NCBI GenBank assembly: GCA_002299975.1
Contig: DBOT01000103.1
Span: forward strand, 224 to 8,469
Reading direction: 5' to 3'
Source of the DNA: Lactobacillaceae bacterium UBA639
GTDB lineage: Bacteria; Bacillota; Bacilli; Lactobacillales; Lactobacillaceae
DNA length: 8,246 nucleotides
The position numbers and the translations under genes are program-made. This document shows positions 1 through 6,357 of this stretch, piece after piece; positions within the stretch are counted from its first letter, which is position 1; each line of letters begins with the position of its first letter. A model generated the notes under the pieces. The model was given only the letters and a program-made list of their open reading frames with translations. It did not search any database and had not been told where the DNA came from.

Positions 1-362
1 TCTTCTACCCGCCAGCCAGCCGGTAGGTAAATATCACCGCCACCCATGATATTGATGAAACTGGCATCGATTACGACCTGGTCATCCCCAGGGCCGAGGT
101 AGAGTTTAGTGCCACCCAGCAGGTTCACACTGCTGATCTGCTGGCTAGTGGCAGTCAGCTCGCGCCGGGACCCGCTGAGGATACTCACGTTCGCATGTTT
201 TCCCAAGGCAATGTAGGCGATGGCAACCACTATCAGCAGTGAGGCCGCCGTATCCAGGATGCGTGACCAAATAGGGGCCAGCAGATTACTTTCGGCCAGG
301 ATATGCATAATCACAACGGCCAGTACCGTCAGGCCAATCAGGCGGTTATTGTTTTTTCTCAT
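1..362 (-). CDS. LiaF-like membrane protein, 3' end outside window
   Basis: Partial gene: 120 codons are visible and the frame is open to the left edge, so the C-terminus is missing. The N-terminus is basic (MRKNNNR). Two hydrophobic stretches follow at about residues 8-21 and 36-53, likely two membrane helices. A polar linker leads to a beta-rich segment with VNLLGG (79-84), an LYLGPGDDQVVIDAS stretch and MGGDIYLPAGWRVE (106-119). This Gly-Gly-x-I-Y-x-P-x-x-W-x-V pattern resembles the C-terminal domain of LiaF and other 'cell wall-active antibiotics response' proteins, which in LiaFSR systems act as membrane regulators of an envelope-stress kinase. Whether this copy does so cannot be told; no liaS or liaR is visible. 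ATG 362 is chosen over the in-frame ATG at 368 because GAGGAG directly abuts the latter but lies 6 bases from the former. The gene has its own promoter-like sequence and appears separate from the purine operon. Assignment is by motif resemblance only. Confidence 0.6.
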   Translation of the reverse strand, partial: MRKNNNRLIGLTVLAVVIMHILAESNLLAPIWSRILDTAASLLIVVAIAYIALGKHANVSILSGSRRELTATSQQISSVNLLGGTKLYLGPGDDQVVIDASFINIMGGGDIYLPAGWRVE

Positions 363-368
363 CGTCAT

Positions 369-374
369 CTCCTC
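369..374 (-). promoter_or_regulatory. Ribosome binding site deciding the start of the LiaF-like gene
   Basis: GAGGAG on the minus strand touches the in-frame ATG at 368-366 with no spacer. It stands 6 bases from the second in-frame ATG at 362-360, so the second ATG is the likely start and the first two codons of the longer reading are probably untranslated. Confidence 0.7.
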
Positions 375-394
375 ATTTCGTTTTTAGTAAGCCA

Positions 395-423
395 ATTATA
401 GCAAGAAAGGCCCTCAACCAATA
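395..423 (-). promoter_or_regulatory. Predicted sigma-A promoter with extended -10 for the LiaF-like gene
   Basis: The minus strand reads TGCTATAAT at 403-395: a perfect TATAAT hexamer (400-395) preceded by the TGn extension. At 17 bases spacing the -35 position (423-418) reads TATTGG, a poor match to TTGACA; TTGGTT lies at 15 bases spacing. An extended -10 can work with a weak -35. The expected transcription start is near 388, giving a leader of roughly 26 bases before the ATG at 362. The -35 region falls inside the hairpin assigned as the pur operon terminator. Confidence 0.6.
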
Positions 424-438
424 GCGGTTGGGAGCCTT
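407..438 (-). terminator. Probable intrinsic terminator of the purine operon
   Basis: An inverted repeat begins 7 bases after the purD stop codon. On the minus-strand RNA, AAGGCUCCCAACC (438-426) pairs with GGUUGAGGGCCUU (419-407) around a 6-base loop, giving a 13-position stem with one U-G wobble and one C-A mismatch. The following bases read UCUUGC; with the two U's closing the stem the U-run is only moderate (UUUCUU). On the opposite strand the same hairpin is followed by CTTAT, so it might work weakly both ways. Position and stem fit a terminator; the short U tract suggests possible readthrough. Confidence 0.65.
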
Positions 439-445
439 CTTATAA

Positions 446-1705
446 CTAATTTAATCCGGCCTTAGCGCCGATGTCATGACGGTAGAAGCAGTCTGGCTCA
501 TCCAGGTTTGCCAGGTAGTTGTAAACCCGGTCATGAGCTTCCTGGAGGTTATCTGCCTGGGCCAGCACCATCAACAGACGACCGCCGTTGCCCCGAAGGT
601 CATCTAAGTTGCCAGTGACGTTGGCATAGTCCAGATCAATTCCCGCCACTTGAGGCAGGTGACCAAGGGACTGCCCATGCAGCGGATTGGTCGGGTAGCC
701 CTTGGAGGCCAACACGACCCCTAGACAAGCAGCAGCATTAACCTCAACTGCTGGGAGGGGCCGGTCATGAATGGCGGCATCCACCAGTTCAAAGAGATCG
801 GTCTTCAGCCGTGGCAGAATTACCTGGGTCTCTGGGTCTCCCAGCCGAACATTATACTCAATCACCTTGGGACCATCGGGGGTCATGATCAGGCCAATAT
901 AGAGGATTCCGTGGTAGTGGTAGTTTCCTGCCACCAGGCCATGGACAGTAGGGACCACCACCTGGTCAATCATCGCTTGGCGATCGGCCGTACTTAGTTG
1001 GGGCAGTGGACTATAAGCGCCCATTCCCCCGGTGTTGGGACCCCGGTCACCATCAAAGGCCCGCTTATGGTCCTGGGCCATCGGCAGAATCCGGTACTGA
1101 TCATCGCTTAAAAGGACAAACATGGAGTATTCGGGACCCGTCAGGCATTCTTCCAATACCAATCGGGCCTGCCCACGATCGAACATCTCCTTAATTGTCT
1201 GCACGGCGGTCACTTTATCTGGGGCAATCACCACGCCCTTACCCCCGGCCAGACCATTTTCCTTAATCACCACTGGGAAACCGAACTGGTCAACGTTAGC
1301 GATCGCACTGGCTTGGTCACGGTAGGAAGCGTGCCGGGCAGTTGGTACTCCATAATTGTTCATAAAGTTAAGGGCATAGTCCTTGGAGCCTTCCAGTTGA
1401 GCGGCCCGGGCAGTCGGGCCAAACGCCAGCAATCCCGCCGCCCGAAAATCATCGACAATTCCGTCGACCAGGCAGTCCTCGGGGCCCACAAAGGTCCAGG
1501 CGACCTGGTGCTCCTTAGCAAAATGAATCAGACCCGCGAAGTCCGTTTCGGCAATGTCCACCGGTTGGACGCCGACTGTGGGCATCCCCACATTACCGGG
1601 AGCACAGTAGACCTGTTTAACTCGGGGACTCTCCTGGAGCTTACGAGCAATGGCAAATTCACGACCACCCTCGCCAACAACTAGTACATTTACTTCTTCT
1701 ACCAT
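446..1705 (-). CDS. purD: Phosphoribosylamine--glycine ligase (GAR synthetase), PurD
   Basis: PurD joins 5-phosphoribosylamine, the unstable product of PurF, to glycine using ATP, giving GAR in the second step of purine synthesis; it acts in the cytoplasm. At 419 residues it has the family's usual length. The N-terminal nucleotide-fold strand and glycine loop are at 6-15 (NVLVVGEGGR). The ATP-grasp domain shows VVIKENGLAGGKGV (145-158), where most relatives have ADGLAAGKGV, then QDHKRAFDGDRGPNTGGMGAY (211-231, in two adjoining parts: the DHKRAFDGD loop and the PNTGGMGAY loop). The PurD signature RLGDPETQ is at 287-294. The protein begins MVEEVNVLVVG, about four residues longer than the common MxVLVVG start, but no other start codon is available nearby. 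The gene is the last of the operon, lying 20 bases after purH and just before the terminator. Complete, with no frameshift. Confidence 0.97.
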   Translation of the reverse strand: MVEEVNVLVVGEGGREFAIARKLQESPRVKQVYCAPGNVGMPTVGVQPVDIAETDFAGLIHFAKEHQVAWTFVGPEDCLVDGIVDDFRAAGLLAFGPTARAAQLEGSKDYALNFMNNYGVPTARHASYRDQASAIANVDQFGFPVVIKENGLAGGKGVVIAPDKVTAVQTIKEMFDRGQARLVLEECLTGPEYSMFVLLSDDQYRILPMAQDHKRAFDGDRGPNTGGMGAYSPLPQLSTADRQAMIDQVVVPTVHGLVAGNYHYHGILYIGLIMTPDGPKVIEYNVRLGDPETQVILPRLKTDLFELVDAAIHDRPLPAVEVNAAACLGVVLASKGYPTNPLHGQSLGHLPQVAGIDLDYANVTGNLDDLRGNGGRLLMVLAQADNLQEAHDRVYNYLANLDEPDCFYRHDIGAKAGLN

Positions 1706-1711
1706 TTATGA

Positions 1712-1717
1712 CACCCC
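1712..1717 (-). promoter_or_regulatory. Weak ribosome binding site of purD
   Basis: GGGGTG on the minus strand lies 6 bases before the purD ATG. It matches the GAGGTG half of the consensus with one position reduced to a G-U pair. This is the weakest ribosome binding site in the operon, and purD is also the gene with the largest gap (20 bases) from its upstream neighbour. Confidence 0.5.
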
Positions 1718-1725
1718 AGCTTAGT

Positions 1726-3264
1726 TTAGTGACGGAAGTGACGAATACCAGTCGTCACCATCGCAATGCCATACTTATTTGCCATGTCGATTGACTCCTG
1801 GTCCCGAATTGAACCACCCGGTTGAACGATGGCCTTGATCCCGTGCTTACCGGCATATTCAACACAGTCACCAAACGGGAAAAAGGCATCCGAAGCCATC
1901 ACAGTCCGGTCATCGATCGCGTCACCGGCATGTTTAACGGCAATCTTCAGGGAATCAATCCGGTTCGGCTGACCTTCACCAACACCCAGGGTCCGCTCGT
2001 CATTGGCTAGGACAATGGCATTCGACTTGGCGTGCTTAACGGCCTTCCAGGCAAACATCAGATTCTTGAGTTGCTCCTCGGTTGGCTGAACATTTGTGAC
2101 GCACTTCCAATCGTGGTAGTCCTCCTTCAGGGTATCCTGTTCCTGCATCAAGGCCCCACCCATAACAGTGACCAGTTCGTGACGGGCTGGTTCATCCTTC
2201 TTAGAGAAGTCCAGGCTGAGCAGGCGGATATTCTTCTTCTTGGCCAGCACTGCGTAGGCATCGTCATCGAAGCCTGGTGCAATCACGATTTCCAGGAAGA
2301 TCTTGTGCATCTTCTCCGCCGTGGCCAGGTCAACCCGGCGGTTAAGGGCAATCACCCCACCGAAGATTGAGACGGGATCAGCAGTGTAGGCCCGGTCCCA
2401 GGCTTCCTCCAGGGTTTGCCCCCGACCAATCCCACATGGATTCATGTGCTTCATGGCGACTACGGTTGGCTGGTCAAATTCACGGATGCACCGCAGGGCT
2501 TCGTCGGCATCCTTGATGTTGTTATAGGAAAGTTTCTTCCCGTGCAGTTGCTTGGCACTCAGGACGGAGTAGCTCTTTGGCAGGGCATCTTCGTACAACC
2601 AAGCCTTCTGGTGTGAGTTTTCTCCGTAACGCATTGTTTTCTTCAGATCCCAGGTCATGTTCAGCTGTTCGGGATCTTCCAGGCCAACCTGCTTGGTCAG
2701 GTATTGGGAAATCAGGGCATCGTAAGCCGCGGTGTGGCGGAAGGCCTTGGCTGCCAACTTGGCCCGGGTATCCAGAGTGGTATCGCCGCCATCCTTGATT
2801 TCACCCAGAACCGTATCGTAGTCGGCTTGGTCAACCACCACGGTTACGTCGCGGTAGTTCTTAGCAGCGGACCGCACCATTGATGGCCCACCAATGTCGA
2901 TATTTTCGATGGCATCGGCCAGCTTGACGCCCGGCTTTTCAATCGTTTCTTTGAATGGGTAAAGGTTGACGCAGACCAAGTCGATTGGGGTGATATTGAG
3001 TTTCTTCAGTGTCGCCATGTGTTCTGGCAATTCACGCCGGGCCAGCAGGCCGCCGTGAACGTATGGGTTCAGGGTCTTAACGCGACCATCGAGAATCTCT
3101 GGGAAATGAGTAACGTCTTCAATACTAATAGTTGAAATACCAGCATCATCGAGCACTTTCTTGGTTCCGCCAGTAGAAACAATCTCGTAGCCATTTGCGG
3201 CCAAGCCCTTAACGAAGGGAACCAGGTTCGTCTTATCAGATACACTTACCAATGCACGTTTCAT
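1726..3264 (-). CDS. purH: Bifunctional AICAR transformylase / IMP cyclohydrolase, PurH
   Basis: PurH catalyses the last two steps to IMP: formyl transfer from 10-formyl-THF to AICAR, giving FAICAR, then ring closure to IMP. The 512 residues match the usual length. The N-terminal cyclohydrolase (MGS-like) domain shows SVSDK (7-11), STGGT (30-34), RVKTLNP (61-67), NLYPF (100-104), NIDIGGPSM (121-129) and the Lys of AAKN (135), which together carry the expected Lys, Tyr, Asp and Lys active-site residues. The transformylase domain has RYGENSHQ (212-219), the catalytic Lys-His pair in KHMNPCGIG (272-280) and KSNAIVLA (413-420). The C-terminus [12 protein letters not shown]...QPGGSIRD is intact. 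One small deviation is KTLNP where the common motif is KTLHP. The start is supported by AAGGAG 9 bases upstream, lying within the last codons of purN, whose stop is 3 bases away; translation is probably coupled. Confidence 0.98.
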   Translation of the reverse strand: MKRALVSVSDKTNLVPFVKGLAANGYEIVSTGGTKKVLDDAGISTISIEDVTHFPEILDGRVKTLNPYVHGGLLARRELPEHMATLKKLNITPIDLVCVNLYPFKETIEKPGVKLADAIENIDIGGPSMVRSAAKNYRDVTVVVDQADYDTVLGEIKDGGDTTLDTRAKLAAKAFRHTAAYDALISQYLTKQVGLEDPEQLNMTWDLKKTMRYGENSHQKAWLYEDALPKSYSVLSAKQLHGKKLSYNNIKDADEALRCIREFDQPTVVAMKHMNPCGIGRGQTLEEAWDRAYTADPVSIFGGVIALNRRVDLATAEKMHKIFLEIVIAPGFDDDAYAVLAKKKNIRLLSLDFSKKDEPARHELVTVMGGALMQEQDTLKEDYHDWKCVTNVQPTEEQLKNLMFAWKAVKHAKSNAIVLANDERTLGVGEGQPNRIDSLKIAVKHAGDAIDDRTVMASDAFFPFGDCVEYAGKHGIKAIVQPGGSIRDQESIDMANKYGIAMVTTGIRHFRH

Positions 3265-3267
3265 GAG

Positions 3268-3849
3268 TTAATTCTCCTTTTTGTTCAATGCAACCAACGC
3301 TTGTTTCAATGCTAACGGGTAAAGCTGGTGTTCAGTATCGTGAACGCGACTCTCCAGGCTTTCCTCCGTGTCCGTATCCAGGATTGGAATGTGGCACTGG
3401 GCAATGATCGGACCGGAATCCAGACCGGCATCAATATAGTGAACCGTCACCCCAGTTTGGGAGCGGTGATCGTTAAAGGCCCGTTCAATTGAGTGGAGGC
3501 CTGGATATTCGGGCAACCAGGCTGGATGGAGGTTGATAATGCGGTGATCATAATGATCCAGAATCGTCGGCCCCACCACCCGGAGGTAACCAGCCAGAGC
3601 GATAAAATCAATCTGGTATTCCTGGAGGACAGCCAAGAGTTTTTCTTCATAGGCCGCTTTGCCGCCGCAGGACTTGACGGTGAAGCTGACTGCCGGGACA
3701 CCCAAACGCTTGGCCCGGTCCATCACCGGCGCGTCCGGGTGATTGCAAAAGAGCAGAGCCAGCTCACCGGGCAGATCGCCTTCTTGGAAATGCTTGGCCA
3801 GGACTTCAAAGTTAGTCCCGTTACCAGATGCTAAAATTGCGGTTCTCAT
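3268..3849 (-). CDS. purN: Phosphoribosylglycinamide formyltransferase (GAR transformylase), PurN
   Basis: PurN moves the formyl group of 10-formyl-THF to GAR, producing FGAR, the substrate of PurL. The protein has 193 residues, typical for the short single-domain bacterial enzyme. The N-terminal phosphate-binding loop is SGNGTNFE (8-15). The catalytic triad known from the E. coli enzyme is present at the same numbers: Asn106 and His108 in INLHP and Asp144 in GLDSGP. The loop after the His reads HPAWLPEYPGLHS, with a Trp where many relatives have Leu. The ATG at 3849 is preceded by TGAGG at 8 bases, and the gene begins 10 bases after the purM stop, in line with operon co-expression. Complete. 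No PurT (formate-dependent) alternative is visible in the window. Confidence 0.97.
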   Translation of the reverse strand: MRTAILASGNGTNFEVLAKHFQEGDLPGELALLFCNHPDAPVMDRAKRLGVPAVSFTVKSCGGKAAYEEKLLAVLQEYQIDFIALAGYLRVVGPTILDHYDHRIINLHPAWLPEYPGLHSIERAFNDHRSQTGVTVHYIDAGLDSGPIIAQCHIPILDTDTEESLESRVHDTEHQLYPLALKQALVALNKKEN

Positions 3850-3859
3850 CTCAAACGCC

Positions 3860-4897
3860 TCACTTGATTACAATCTTTGCTTCATTCTCAGGCCGCTGTT
3901 GCAGACGGCCGATTGGGTAACTTGCCTGACCGACATCCTGCAGTTGCCGCTGAACAGTCGCGGCCTGGGCTGGAGAGGCAGCCAGGACCAGCCCGATTCC
4001 CATGTTGAAAGTTTGGAAACAGTCGGCCGGATCGAGGTGACCAAGATCCTTCAAGTATTTGAAGATTGGTAACCCGGGCCAGGACTGACTGTCAATCACC
4101 GCCTGAAGCTGGTCACTAAACATCCGGGGAACGTTTTCGATCAGGCCGCCACCTGTGATATGGCTAATCCCATGAAGCAAACCGGCTTGTACTAGCGGCA
4201 GAACCTGGCGAACATAGATCTCGGTCGGCGTCAGCAAGGCCTCCCCCACCGACTGACCGCCCAACGCTGCAGGACGATCGTTCAGCTGAACGTCGTGATC
4301 TTTGAAGAGAATCTGGCGAACCAGGGAAAAACCGTTGGAGTGAAGGCCACTAGAAGGAAGGCCGAGCAAGATATCATCCGCTTGAGGCAAGTCCGCCGTC
4401 AGCAGGTGCTCTTTCTCGGCAACCCCAGTGACAGTCCCGGCCAGATCATACTCGTTACGATCATACATGTCCGGCATTTCAGCAGTCTCACCACCGACCA
4501 GGGCAGCCCCGGCGTCACGGCAACCAGCCGCCACACCTTTGACAATTGCCGCCATCTTGGCCGGGTCATTATGCCCGGTAGCAATGTAGTCCAGGAAGTA
4601 GAGCGGTTCGGCACCCTGGGCCAGGACATCGTTGACACACATTGCCACGACATCGATCCCGATCGTATCGTGCTTGTCCAGTTGTTGGGCAAGCAGCAAC
4701 TTGGTCCCTACCCCATCGGTGCCGGAGACCAGTACCGGATGTTTCACGTGTAACGCACTCAGGTTGAACATGCCGCCAAAGCTTCCGATCCCAGTCATCA
4801 TCCCTGGACGATCGGTAGACTTGACAGCGTCCTTAATGCGGTGAACCAACTCGTAGCCCGCGTTGACGTCAACTCCCGCTTCTTGGTATCGATTCAT
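3860..4897 (-). CDS. purM: Phosphoribosylformylglycinamidine cyclo-ligase (AIR synthetase), PurM
   Basis: PurM closes the imidazole ring: ATP plus FGAM gives AIR. It shares its ATP-binding fold with PurL. With the start used here the protein has 345 residues, the usual size. Motifs in this numbering: QEAGVDVNAGYE (5-16), GTDGVGTK (59-66), the phosphate-binding GGETAEMPDMY (135-145), GLPSSGLHSNGFSL (179-192) and ITGGGL (247-252). The reading frame also allows a GTG start at 4903 (347 residues, overlapping the purF stop by four bases as GTGA), but that codon is only 2 bases from AGGAGG. The ATG at 4897 has an 8-base spacer and is preferred. The gene then starts 2 bases after the purF stop, so translational coupling is likely. 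Confidence 0.97.
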   Translation of the reverse strand: MNRYQEAGVDVNAGYELVHRIKDAVKSTDRPGMMTGIGSFGGMFNLSALHVKHPVLVSGTDGVGTKLLLAQQLDKHDTIGIDVVAMCVNDVLAQGAEPLYFLDYIATGHNDPAKMAAIVKGVAAGCRDAGAALVGGETAEMPDMYDRNEYDLAGTVTGVAEKEHLLTADLPQADDILLGLPSSGLHSNGFSLVRQILFKDHDVQLNDRPAALGGQSVGEALLTPTEIYVRQVLPLVQAGLLHGISHITGGGLIENVPRMFSDQLQAVIDSQSWPGLPIFKYLKDLGHLDPADCFQTFNMGIGLVLAASPAQAATVQRQLQDVGQASYPIGRLQQRPENEAKIVIK

Positions 4898-4899
4898 CC

Positions 4900-6357
4900 T
4901 CACTGCCTCCTTTGCGCACGCAGTTCTTGTTCATTCAGTGACTTCAGATACCCGGCCTCGTAGTCATAGAGCGGTGTCGGGTACTTTCCCGTGAAGTAGG
5001 CCACCGTCAGGCCGCCATCCGGGGCGTCCCCAGCATCAGGAACGTTGATGGCCTTGATCAGACTATCAACGCTCAGGAAGTTCAGGCTATCAGCACCAAT
5101 CTGCTGGCGCATCTCCTCAACCGAGTAGTGGGCCGCCATCAGTTCTGACCGGGTCGAAATGTCAATCCCGTAGAAGCACGGAAAACGGAATGGCGGTGAG
5201 GAAATCAACAGGTGAACTTCCTTGGCTCCAGCATCGCGGAGCATCTTGACGATCTGCTTAGATGTCGTGCCGCGGACGATCGAGTCGTCAACCACGGCCA
5301 CTCGTTTGCCACTGACAACCCCGCGGACGGCAGAGAGTTTCATGTGAACCCCCTGCTCACGAAGGGCCTGGGTTGGTTGGATGAATGTCCGGGCCACGTA
5401 TTGACTCTTAATCAGTCCCATCTCATACGGGAGACCTGACTCCTCAGCATAACCACTGGCCGCGGAAAGTGAGGAGTTCGGCACCCCGATCACCATGTCA
5501 GCATCAACCGGGTGCTCGCGAGCTAGCAGGCGGCCCATCTTCTTCCGGGCGTTGTGCACCGTCACCCCGTGGATGATGGAATCTGGTCTGGCAAAATAGA
5601 TGTACTCCATCGAGCAGATCGCCAGGCGGGTATTAGTGGTGTAATGATCGATATGCAGGCCATCCCGGTCGATCACGATCAGCTCCCCCGGTTGAACATC
5701 ACGGATAAAGGTGGCGTTGACGATGTCTAGGGCACAGGTCTCACTGGCCACCACATAGGCGCCGTTGGCCAACTGCCCAATGCAGAGAGGCCGAATACCA
5801 TTAGGATCTAGGGCTGCCACTAACCGGTCCTTTTGTAGGAGTAGGAAAGCAAAACCGCCGTGAACCTGGTTAAGACTCTTCTTGAGGGCGGGAATGAAGC
5901 CTTCCCGGATGTGCTTGCGGATCAGGTGAATCAGAATTTCTGTATCCGAGTCTGATTGGAAGACCGCCCCATCATCCTCTAATTGCCGGCGGAGGGTAAC
6001 GGCGTTGGTCAGGTTACCGTTGTGAGCTAGGGCAACATCCCCGTCATGAAAACGGAAGAGAAAGGGCTGGACGTTGGCAATCGAGTTGTGACCACTGGTG
6101 CCGTAACGGACGTGCCCAATTGCGGAATCGCCAACTAATCGTTTGAGTTCGGTCGGATCGGCGAAGACCTGGGCCAGCAACCCGCGGTCACGATGCTGGT
6201 AGAGGCTTTTACCATCAGTCGACACGATCCCGGCCCCTTCCTGTCCCCGGTGCTGCAAGGTATGGAGACCATAGTAAGTCAGCTGGGCAGCATCCGGCGT
6301 ACCAAAGACACCGAAGACCCCACACTCCTCATTTAGTCCTTTGATTTCATTTGGCAC
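4900..6357 (-). CDS. purF: Amidophosphoribosyltransferase (glutamine PRPP amidotransferase), PurF
   Basis: PurF makes 5-phosphoribosylamine from PRPP and glutamine; it is the committed, usually feedback-inhibited step of the pathway. GTG 6357 is chosen because AGGAGG lies 7 bases upstream and because it gives [12 protein letters not shown], an 11-residue propeptide before Cys12 as in Bacillus PurF, which exposes the nucleophile on cleavage. The longer frame from TTG 6375 starts upstream of this site and has no such support. The product is 485 residues: an Ntn glutaminase domain (about 12-240, with [23 protein letters not shown] and SDSDTE) and a phosphoribosyltransferase domain with the PRPP loop [12 protein letters not shown] (355-366). 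Of the four [4Fe-4S] cysteines of the Bacillus enzyme, two remain (Cys248 in [10 protein letters not shown], Cys394 in FPCFYGID) and the CxxC pair is Gly448 and Thr451, so a standard cluster is unlikely. The gene overlaps the end of purL by 25 bases. Confidence 0.97.
   Translation of the reverse strand: MPNEIKGLNEECGVFGVFGTPDAAQLTYYGLHTLQHRGQEGAGIVSTDGKSLYQHRDRGLLAQVFADPTELKRLVGDSAIGHVRYGTSGHNSIANVQPFLFRFHDGDVALAHNGNLTNAVTLRRQLEDDGAVFQSDSDTEILIHLIRKHIREGFIPALKKSLNQVHGGFAFLLLQKDRLVAALDPNGIRPLCIGQLANGAYVVASETCALDIVNATFIRDVQPGELIVIDRDGLHIDHYTTNTRLAICSMEYIYFARPDSIIHGVTVHNARKKMGRLLAREHPVDADMVIGVPNSSLSAASGYAEESGLPYEMGLIKSQYVARTFIQPTQALREQGVHMKLSAVRGVVSGKRVAVVDDSIVRGTTSKQIVKMLRDAGAKEVHLLISSPPFRFPCFYGIDISTRSELMAAHYSVEEMRQQIGADSLNFLSVDSLIKAINVPDAGDAPDGGLTVAYFTGKYPTPLYDYEAGYLKSLNEQELRAQRRQ
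4906..4911 (-). promoter_or_regulatory. Ribosome binding site deciding the purM start
   Basis: A perfect AGGAGG lies inside the last codons of purF. It is 8 bases from ATG 4897 but only 2 bases from the in-frame GTG at 4903, which argues for the ATG as the true start of purM. Confidence 0.8.

Noticed and set aside
1..445. A purine riboswitch or PurR box in the left intergenic region
   Set aside because: The region is downstream of the operon, and its 80 bases are explained by a hairpin, a promoter and a ribosome binding site. The operon's own control region would lie to the right of the window.
1706..1725. A possible internal promoter or terminator in the purH-purD gap
   Set aside because: The gap is only 20 bases and shows neither a -10/-35 pair nor a hairpin; only a weak ribosome binding site is seen.
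3447..3701. Minus-strand frame of 84 codons inside purN, and another at 4399-4692 inside purM
   Set aside because: They are alternative frames within complete, motif-bearing genes. Their sequences do not resemble any protein family I know.
4295..4753. Plus-strand open frame of 152 codons across purM, and similar ones at 767-997, 1313-1684, 2032-2370, 3493-3834, 6423-6782 and 7767-8159
   Set aside because: All lie opposite strongly supported conserved genes, show no recognisable domain and have low-complexity or unnatural composition; they are shadows of the GC-rich coding strand.
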